A model generated the notes under the pieces. The model saw only the letters and a list, made by a program, of their open reading frames with translations, was not told the origin of the DNA and did no database searches. A DNA stretch of 64,000 bases from Rhabdaerophilum calidifontis (GTDB taxonomy: Bacteria > Pseudomonadota > Alphaproteobacteria > Rhizobiales > Beijerinckiaceae): the NCBI RefSeq assembly GCF_008641065.1, contig NZ_VTRS01000003.1, positions 248,001 through 312,000 of the forward strand. Reading direction: 5' to 3'. Below are positions 58,140-64,000 of the stretch, in pieces. The translations under genes were made by a program, and so were the position numbers. Every line of letters starts with the position of its first letter. Positions within the stretch are counted from its first letter, which is position 1.

Positions 58140-58233
58140 GTTCCCGGGCCTACGGGCCGGTCGGCGCCCAAGCGCGTCATGGCCAATCCGGCAGGCGGGA
58201 ACGGTCCCGCCCGCCCCGGCATGCAGCGTCACG

Positions 58234-59304
58234 CTATTTCGGGATCGTGCCCTCGATGCCCTGCACGAAATAGTTCATGCCGACGACCTGCTCGTCCGAG
58301 AGCCGGTTCCCGCCCTTGCATTCGATCGTCCTGCCGTCCTGGGCGACGACCGGGCACAGGAACGGATCGGCCGTGCCGGCGATGATCGCCTTCTCGGTCT
58401 CCTCGGCGAGCCTTTTCACGTCGTCGGGCATGTTGACGTAAGGGCCCATCTTCACCTTGCCCTTGGCGAGGCCGTCGAACACGTCCTGGCTCTGCCACTT
58501 GCCCTCGAGCACCGCGCGGGTGCGTTCCACGTAATAGGGCGCCCAATCGTCGATGATCGAGGTCAGGATATGCTTCTCGGCGAAGCGCGTCATGTCGGAT
58601 GCCTGGCCGAAGGCGAACTTGCCGCGCGCCGCCGCCTGCTGGAGCGGCGCCGGGCTGTCGGTGTGCTGGGTGATGATATCCGCACCCTGGTCCATCAGCG
58701 CCTTGGCGGCATCGCTCTCCTTGCCGGGGTTGAACCATTCGTTGACCCAGGTGATCTTGATCTTCACATCCGGATTGACGCTTTTCGCGCCGAGATAGAA
58801 GGCGTTGATGCCGGCGATCACCTCCGGGATCGGCACCGCGCCGACATAGCCGATCGTGTTGGTCTTGGTCATCCGGCCGGCGATCTTGCCGATGATGTAG
58901 CGGCCCTCGTGGAACTTGGCCGAATAGGTGGCGACGTTCCTGTCGCGCTTGTAGCCGGTCGCGTGCTCGAACATCACGTTCGGGTATTTCTTCGCGACCT
59001 TGAGCGTCGGCTCCATATAACCGAACGAGGTCGTGAAGATCAGCTTGTGCCCAGTGCGGGCGAGCTGCTCGATCGCGCGCTCCGAATCCGCCTCCGGCAC
59101 GCTCTCGATGAAGCTCGTCTCGACCTTGCCCGGGAACGCCGCCTCGATCGCCTTGCGGCCCTGATCATGCTGGTAGGACCAGCCGAAATCGCCGACCGGT
59201 CCGACATAGATGAAACCGACCTTGAGCTTCTCCTGCGCGCCCGCCGCGCCGGAAAGGCCGAGCGCCAGCGCGAAAGCCGCGAGCCTGGTGGAAATGCGAA
59301 CCAT
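58234..59304 (-). CDS. BMP-family ABC transporter substrate-binding protein
   Basis: A periplasmic binding protein of the BMP (PnrA-like) family, whose studied members bind nucleosides or purines. The 356 residues begin with a cleavable signal (MVRISTRLAAFALALGLSGAAGAQ, Sec type, no lipobox Cys). The mature part has LKVGFIYVGPVGDFGWSYQHDQGRKA, EQLARTGHKLIFTTSFGYMEP, YVGAVPIPEVIAGINAFYLGA and QHTDSPAPLQQAAARG. Last gene of the qor-ATPase-permease-permease-BMP run. A stable hairpin precedes it, which may raise its share of the transcript. Confidence 0.92.
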   Translation of the reverse strand: MVRISTRLAAFALALGLSGAAGAQEKLKVGFIYVGPVGDFGWSYQHDQGRKAIEAAFPGKVETSFIESVPEADSERAIEQLARTGHKLIFTTSFGYMEPTLKVAKKYPNVMFEHATGYKRDRNVATYSAKFHEGRYIIGKIAGRMTKTNTIGYVGAVPIPEVIAGINAFYLGAKSVNPDVKIKITWVNEWFNPGKESDAAKALMDQGADIITQHTDSPAPLQQAAARGKFAFGQASDMTRFAEKHILTSIIDDWAPYYVERTRAVLEGKWQSQDVFDGLAKGKVKMGPYVNMPDDVKRLAEETEKAIIAGTADPFLCPVVAQDGRTIECKGGNRLSDEQVVGMNYFVQGIEGTIPK

Positions 59305-59349
59305 ATGCGTCCCCGATCCTGCCTGTCATCCGGCGCGGCCTGCGCGATG

Positions 59350-59376
59350 CCGGAAGCCCCGCGCCACGGCTTCCGG
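59350..59376. other. Intercistronic hairpin before the BMP gene
   Basis: A perfect 9-bp stem CCGGAAGCC/GGCTTCCGG (59350-59358, 59368-59376) with a nine-base loop lies in the 77-base gap between the second permease gene and the binding-protein gene. No T-tract follows, so it is more likely an RNA-stability or processing element than a terminator. Confidence 0.5.
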
Positions 59377-59381
59377 GCCGA

Positions 59382-60302
59382 TCATCGCTCCGGCACGAAA
59401 GGCTGGCCGAGCGAGCCCGCCGCGCCCTGACCCTTCCTCCCGCCGAGCGAGAGTGCCAGCAGCGCCGCGATGGTCATGACGTAAGGTAGCGCCGAAAGAA
59501 GCTGCGAGGGAAGCCCGATCGCGCCGGCCTGGGCGTGCAATTGCGCCACCGTGATGCCGCCGAACAGATAGGCGCCGAAGACCAGCCGCCAGACCTTCCC
59601 GCCCGCGAAAACGACGAGCGCCAGCGCGATCCAGCCCCGCCCCGCGCTCATCCCCGGCGACCAGAACCGCGTATAAATGAGCGAAAGATACGCACCCGCG
59701 AGCCCCGCCATCGCGCCGCCGAACAGGATCGCGGCGAAGCGCAGCCGCATCACCGGCAGGCCGAGCGCATGCGCCGAATCCTGGTTCTCGCCCGCCGCGC
59801 GCAGCAGCAGCCCGAGCCGCGTGCGCGACAGGACGAAGGCCACGAGCGCGACGAGCCCCAGCGAGAGAAAGAAGACCGGATCGCCGGTGAACAGCGCCGG
59901 ACCGACAACCGGGATCTCGGCCAGGAGCGGAATCGCCAGCGGCGCCATCGCCGCGCGCGGCTGGCCGACGAAACCCTGCCCCACCAGCCCGGCAAGGCCG
60001 AGGCCGAGGATGGTCAGCGCCAGCCCGGTCGCGACCTGGTTGGTCGCGAAGACCACCACCGCGAGGCCGAACGCCACCGCAAGGCCAAGCCCGGCCAGCA
60101 GCCCCGCGAGAAGCCCGAGCGGGCTCGAATCGGCCAGCACGGCGACGGCGAAGCCGCTCGCGGCACCGACGATCATCATGCCCTCGACCCCGAGATTGAT
60201 CACGCCTGCGCGTTCGACGACATGCTCACCAAGCGCCGCGATCATCAGTGGTGTCGCCGCGGTCAGGATCGTCGCGAGGATGAGCGGCAGGGTTTCGGTC
60301 AT
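59382..60302 (-). CDS. ABC transporter permease (BMP-type importer, second permease)
   Basis: A 306-residue inner-membrane permease of the branched-chain/sugar (BPD_transp_2) fold with about eight to nine helices. It carries the family pattern ERAGVINLGVEGMMIVGA near the N-terminus, TNQVATGLALTILGLGLAGLVG, and the ATPase-contacting RAAGENQDSAHALGLPVMRLR. Translationally coupled to the first permease (ATGA). Forms the heterodimeric membrane channel with it. Confidence 0.92.
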   Translation of the reverse strand: MTETLPLILATILTAATPLMIAALGEHVVERAGVINLGVEGMMIVGAASGFAVAVLADSSPLGLLAGLLAGLGLAVAFGLAVVVFATNQVATGLALTILGLGLAGLVGQGFVGQPRAAMAPLAIPLLAEIPVVGPALFTGDPVFFLSLGLVALVAFVLSRTRLGLLLRAAGENQDSAHALGLPVMRLRFAAILFGGAMAGLAGAYLSLIYTRFWSPGMSAGRGWIALALVVFAGGKVWRLVFGAYLFGGITVAQLHAQAGAIGLPSQLLSALPYVMTIAALLALSLGGRKGQGAAGSLGQPFVPER

Positions 60303-61384
60303 GCCGGGCGCTCCTTCTCGGCGCGGCGGAAGCGGATGCGGTAGCGTTCGAGGCTCTCGCCGAGCAGGATGCAGATCAGCAGGAGCCCCATGAAGAAGCG
60401 CGCGAGATCGAGGGGCAGCTTCAGGCTCACCTGCGCGCTCTCGGCGCCGATCAGCAGCACCGCGATCACCAACGCCGCCAGCACCGCGCCGAGCGGCGAC
60501 AGCCGCCCGAGAAACGCGACGATGATCGCCGTGAACCCGAGCCCCTGCCCGAATCCGGGCCGCAACTGCCCGACCTGCCCCGCAACCTCGATCACCCCCG
60601 CGAGCCCGGCCAGCGCGCCGGAGATCAGGAACACGAGAATCGTGATCCGCCCCTCGTTGAACCCGGCGAAATTGGCGGCGCGGGGTGCCTCGCCGCTTGC
60701 CGCGATCGCGAAGCCGAACAGGGTGCGCCGGAAGACCAGCGCCGCCGCCAGCGCGGCGGCGAGCGCGAGGATCATCCCGGCATGGAGCCGCCCGCCTTCG
60801 AGAAGCGGATGCAGCAGCGCGGCATCCGAGAAGGCGACGCTCTGCGGAAAATTGAACCCTTTCGGGTCGCGCCACGGCCCGCGCACGAGGTAATCGAGCA
60901 AGAGATCGGCGACATAGACCAGCATCAGCGAGGTCAGGATCTCGCTGATCCCGAACCGGACGCGCAGCAGCGCGGGCAGCGCGGCATAGGCGAGCCCGCC
61001 GCACGCGCCCGCGAGCATCATCGCGGGCAGGATCCACGCGCCCGTCATGCCATGGGTCAGGATCGCGATGCCGCCGCCGCAGAGGCCGCCGACGAGGAAC
61101 TGGCCCTCGGCGCCGATATTCCAGCGGCTGGCGCGGAAGCAGAACAGCAGCCCGGTGGCGATCAGCACCAGCGGCGTCGCCTTGAGCAGCACTTCCTGCG
61201 CGGCCCAGGGATCGGTCAAGGGCTCGACGAGGAAGACGCGGAACGCCGCCGCGGGGGAGCGGCCGAGCAGCGCCACGATCACCCCGCCGATCGCGAGAGC
61301 CGCCGCAAGCGCGCAGACCGGCGTCAGGACGCGTCGCAGCGGCGAGACGAACGGGCGCGGCGTCAGCACGAAAAGCGGCGTCAT
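60299..61384 (-). CDS. ABC transporter permease (BMP-type importer, first permease)
   Basis: A 361-residue permease of the same fold, with the blocks FRASRWNIGAEGQFLVGGL, RVRFGISEILTSLMLVYVADLLLDYLV, and the coupling loop AIAASGEAPRAANFAGFNEGR. About nine to ten membrane helices. Its start overlaps the ATPase stop and its stop overlaps the second permease start, both as ATGA, giving fixed stoichiometry by coupled translation. Confidence 0.92.
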   Translation of the reverse strand: MTPLFVLTPRPFVSPLRRVLTPVCALAAALAIGGVIVALLGRSPAAAFRVFLVEPLTDPWAAQEVLLKATPLVLIATGLLFCFRASRWNIGAEGQFLVGGLCGGGIAILTHGMTGAWILPAMMLAGACGGLAYAALPALLRVRFGISEILTSLMLVYVADLLLDYLVRGPWRDPKGFNFPQSVAFSDAALLHPLLEGGRLHAGMILALAAALAAALVFRRTLFGFAIAASGEAPRAANFAGFNEGRITILVFLISGALAGLAGVIEVAGQVGQLRPGFGQGLGFTAIIVAFLGRLSPLGAVLAALVIAVLLIGAESAQVSLKLPLDLARFFMGLLLICILLGESLERYRIRFRRAEKERPA

Positions 61385-62898
61385 GCCGGCACCGCCTCGG
61401 CGGCTGGTGCCCCGGTCATCATCATGCCGATCGTCTCCCGGCTCGCGCCCCGTGCGGGAATCGGCACGGAAAGCCGGCCACCGCGCATCACCGCGATGCG
61501 GTCCGCGAGGTCCAGCGCCTCGTCGAGATCCTGCGTGATGACCAGGATCGCCGCGCCGCGCCCGGCGAGATCGATCAGCGTCTGGCGGATATGCGTCGCG
61601 GCGCGGGCATCGACGCCCCAGCTCGGCTGATCGATCACGATCAGCGCCGGCTCGCGCGCGATCTCGCGCCCGACGATGTATTTCTGGAGATTGCCCCCCG
61701 AAAGCGCCGCCGCCGGCGCCGCCGGCGCTGCCGGGCGGACATCGAAGGCGCCGATCACCGCCTGCGCGATCGCGCCGAGCCGGCCGCGATCGAGGAGAGG
61801 CTGGCCGAGATCCTCCGTCGCATGCCAGGAGAGCGCGACATTCTCGGCGAGGCTCGCCTGCGGCAGCGTCGCCTGCCCGAGCCGCGCCTCCGGCACGAAG
61901 GCCGCGCCAGCGCGCCGCCGGGCATTGATGCCGGCGCGGGTCACGTCCAGCCCGGCAATGGCAATGCGCCCGGCCCGCACCGCGCCGGCCTCGCCGGAGA
62001 GCGCGGCATAGAATTCGCTCTGGCCGTTGCCGGCGACCCCGGCGATCGCGACGATCTCCCCCGCCCGCACGGCAAGATCGAGGCGCTCGAGCGCGATGCC
62101 GTGCGCCCCCTCCGGCGCGACCGAAAGCCCCTCCACCACGAGGACGGGCGCGCCCAGCGCATGCGCCGGCGCGGCGCGCAGATCGGCGATCCCCGTGCCC
62201 ACCATCAGGCTCGCCAGCGCCTTGGCCGGCGTCGCGCGCGGATCGACCCGCGCCACGACGCGGCCGGCGCGCAGGATCGTCGCCGCCGAACACAGCCGCC
62301 GCACCTCCTCCAGCTTGTGGGAGATGAACAGCACCGCCGCGCCCGCGCGCGCCACGGCCTCGATCGTCCGGAACAGCAGCTCGGTTTCCGCCGGCGTCAG
62401 CACCGAGGTCGGCTCGTCGAGCACCAGCACCCGCGGATCCAGCATCAGCGCGCGCAGGATCTCGATCCGCTGCCGCTCGCCGGCGGAAAGCGAATGGACC
62501 GGCCGGTCGAGATCGATCGCGAGCCCGAATTCCGCCGCCTTGGCCGCCACCCGCGCGCGCAGCCGCCGATCCGCCACCGCGCCGGGAATCGAGACCGCGA
62601 TGTTCTCGAGCGCGGTGAAATCCTCGAACAGCGAGAAATGCTGGAACACCATGCCGATCCCCGCCGCACGCGCCGCGCGGGGCGAGTCGAACCGCACCGG
62701 GCGGCCGTCGATGCGGATCTCGCCGGCATCCGGCTGCAGCAGGCCGTAGAGAATCTTCACCAGCGTCGATTTTCCGGCGCCGTTCTCGCCGAGCAGCGCG
62801 TGGATGACACCGGATTCGAGCGTCAGATCCACCCCGGCATTGGCCGTGAGCGCGCCGAAGCGACGGGTGATGCCGACCAGTTCGACGCGCGGCGCCAT
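61381..62898 (-). CDS. ABC transporter ATP-binding protein (two ATPase domains, BMP/sugar type)
   Basis: A 505-residue protein with two fused ATPase domains of the RbsA/BmpB kind. Domain one is complete: LLGENGAGKSTLVKI, VFQHFSLFEDFTALEN, LSAGERQRIEILRAL, VLVLDEPTSVLTP and ISHKLEE. Domain two is degenerate: Walker A AGVAGNGQSE, signature LSGGNLQKYIVGRE, and Walker B LIVIDQPSWGVDA with Gln in place of the catalytic Glu, so only one site should hydrolyse ATP well. That asymmetry is common in this family. ATG at 62898, eight bases after the quinone oxidoreductase gene. Confidence 0.92.
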   Translation of the reverse strand: MAPRVELVGITRRFGALTANAGVDLTLESGVIHALLGENGAGKSTLVKILYGLLQPDAGEIRIDGRPVRFDSPRAARAAGIGMVFQHFSLFEDFTALENIAVSIPGAVADRRLRARVAAKAAEFGLAIDLDRPVHSLSAGERQRIEILRALMLDPRVLVLDEPTSVLTPAETELLFRTIEAVARAGAAVLFISHKLEEVRRLCSAATILRAGRVVARVDPRATPAKALASLMVGTGIADLRAAPAHALGAPVLVVEGLSVAPEGAHGIALERLDLAVRAGEIVAIAGVAGNGQSEFYAALSGEAGAVRAGRIAIAGLDVTRAGINARRRAGAAFVPEARLGQATLPQASLAENVALSWHATEDLGQPLLDRGRLGAIAQAVIGAFDVRPAAPAAPAAALSGGNLQKYIVGREIAREPALIVIDQPSWGVDARAATHIRQTLIDLAGRGAAILVITQDLDEALDLADRIAVMRGGRLSVPIPARGASRETIGMMMTGAPAAEAVPA

Positions 62899-62906
62899 GC
62901 CCGGCC

Positions 62907-63881
62907 TCACGGCACCAGGATGGTCGAGCCGGTCGTCAGCCGTGCCTCCAGCGCGCGATGCGCCTCCGCGACCTGATCGAGGGGGAAGCGGTTGCTGGCC
63001 GGGATCGCCAGCGTTCCGGCCGCGACCGCCGCGAACAGCCGCCGCGCCATGGCGGCATAGGTCCTGCGATCCGCGATATGGGTGAACAGCGTCGGGCGCG
63101 TGGCATAGAGCGAGCCCTTCCCCGCGAGCAGGCCGAGATTGAAAGCCTCGACCGCGCCGGAAGCATTGCCGAAGCTCACGAACATGCCGAACTTGCGCAG
63201 GCAATCGAGCGAACCGGGAAAGGTCGCCTTGCCGACCCCGTCATAGACGACATGGCACAGCGCGCCCTCGGTCACCGCCCGCACCCGCTCGACGAAATTC
63301 TCGGTCGCGTAGTTGATGACGTGATGGCAGCCCTGCGCGCGGGCGATCGCGGCCTTCTCCTCCGAGCCGACGGTGCCGATGACCGTGGCGCCGAGCGCCC
63401 GCGCCCATTGCGTCAGGATCTGCCCGGTGCCGCCCGCCGCGGCATGGACCAGCACGACATGGCCCTTCTTCACCCGAAAGGTCCGGAACAGCAGATATTC
63501 CGCCGTCAAGCCCTTGAGCATCATTGCCGCCGCGGCCTCGAAGGAGATTTCGGCGGGGATCTTCACCAGCGCCGCGGCGGCGATATTGCGCGCCGCGGCA
63601 TAGGCGCCGAGCTGCCCGACATAGGCGACCCGGTCGCCGACGCGCAGGCCGCTGACGCCGGGGCCGAGGGCCGTGACGAGGCCGGCAGCCTCGTTGCCGG
63701 GCGTGAACGGCATCGCAGGCGCCGGATAGAGCCCGGTGCGGAAATAGACGTCGATGTAATTGAGGCCGATGGCCTTCTGCGCGATCGTCACCTCGCCGGG
63801 GCCCGGCGGCGGCACCGCGCGCTCCTCGATGGCAAGCACCTCCGGTCCGCCATGGGCGGCGATCCGCACCACCTTCACCAT
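62907..63881 (-). CDS. NADPH:quinone oxidoreductase (zeta-crystallin-like)
   Basis: A 324-residue zinc-independent medium-chain dehydrogenase/reductase that likely reduces quinones with NADPH. The start MVKVVRIAAHGGPEVLAIEE and IGLNYIDVYFRTGLYP are typical QOR. The nucleotide site is VLVHAAAGGTGQILTQWARALGATVIGTVGS, and the zinc-binding cysteines of alcohol dehydrogenases are absent. It is the first gene of the five-gene importer run, eight bases from the ATPase start; such a link is unusual. ATG at 63881. Confidence 0.92.
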   Translation of the reverse strand: MVKVVRIAAHGGPEVLAIEERAVPPPGPGEVTIAQKAIGLNYIDVYFRTGLYPAPAMPFTPGNEAAGLVTALGPGVSGLRVGDRVAYVGQLGAYAAARNIAAAALVKIPAEISFEAAAAMMLKGLTAEYLLFRTFRVKKGHVVLVHAAAGGTGQILTQWARALGATVIGTVGSEEKAAIARAQGCHHVINYATENFVERVRAVTEGALCHVVYDGVGKATFPGSLDCLRKFGMFVSFGNASGAVEAFNLGLLAGKGSLYATRPTLFTHIADRRTYAAMARRLFAAVAAGTLAIPASNRFPLDQVAEAHRALEARLTTGSTILVP

Positions 63882-64000
63882 GTCCGTCTCCGATCCCGGT
63901 TGCGGCGGCCTGCCCGCCTTCCTGGCCGGAGAACCTGCATCATTCGCCGGCGATTTCAAGCGGCTCGCTCGCCCGTCACCCGGCCCATCCCCTGCCGCAC
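63882..64000. other. Upstream end of window, no gene seen
   Basis: The last 119 bases are the leader of the quinone oxidoreductase/importer operon. I see no complete frame and no confident promoter. Confidence 0.4.

Noticed and set aside
58194-58211. GGCGGGA-ACGG-TCCCGCC hairpin after the BMP gene as a terminator
   Set aside because: Stem is perfect but no T-tract follows on the minus strand; could be chance in GC-rich DNA.

Overview
The window is a high-GC alphaproteobacterial chromosome segment, most likely from the order Hyphomicrobiales (Rhizobiales). The strongest clue is the backbone in the first 18 kb: secD-yajC, then lytM-pcm-surE-serS-tatCBA-scpBA-nagZ-SPOR-argS-dgt, with erpA divergent. 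HdaA, MaeB, a PgsA-like synthase next to an AI-2E exporter, and many 4-base ATGA/GTGA overlaps fit the same group. The genus cannot be named from the sequence. I see no rRNA, tRNA, insertion sequence, phage gene or CRISPR array, so this is mostly core chromosome with a few accessory insertions.

Layout. 1-3.8 kb: Sec translocon parts, a DUF815 ATPase and an NlpD-like LytM lipoprotein candidate. 3.9-17.5 kb: a long minus-strand run for protein repair (pcm, surE), charging (serS, argS), Tat export (tatABC), chromosome segregation (scpAB), murein recycling (nagZ), a SPOR protein and a dNTPase; an orphan ABC ATPase sits between scpB and tatA. 17.6-22.4 kb: erpA, a large exported protein of unknown function, and maeB converging on a two-way terminator. 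22.6-30.6 kb: a surface-glycan island with a phosphatase, an RmlC-like epimerase, GT2, GT25, GT11 and GT10-like glycosyltransferases, an FkbM methyltransferase and an MsbA-like flippase. 30.6-35.7 kb: aspS, rnd with an N-terminal extension, and a chemoreceptor. 35.8-39.5 kb: ppx and ppk. 39.6-40.8 kb: a LysR regulator and a small helical protein. 40.8-45.0 kb: hdaA-perM-pgsA diverging from purMN. 45.0-46.6 kb: a WYL repressor and its divergent GST-fold target with a clear palindrome between. 46.6-49.6 kb: a molybdopterin oxidoreductase coupled to an EamA exporter. 49.8-52.9 kb: ndk, then oxyR diverging from katA. 53-57.1 kb: ABC-F ATPase, holC and rimO with a probable RidA remnant before it. 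57.1-58.1 kb: a PepSY membrane protein. 58.2-63.9 kb: a BMP-type (nucleoside-like) ABC importer headed by a quinone oxidoreductase gene.

How the genes work together. Most of the window is envelope and information housekeeping. Accessory themes are surface fucosylation (fucose made elsewhere, added by GT11/GT10-like enzymes, exported by the MsbA-like ABC protein), peroxide defence (OxyR-KatA), polyphosphate turnover (Ppk-Ppx), and purine handling (purMN, possibly the BMP importer). I found no single convincing new system. The best candidates for follow-up are the fucosyltransferase/FkbM/MsbA-like island, the 623-residue exported protein, the palindromes before the WYL/GST and PepSY genes, and the tandemly repeated terminator after the LytM gene.
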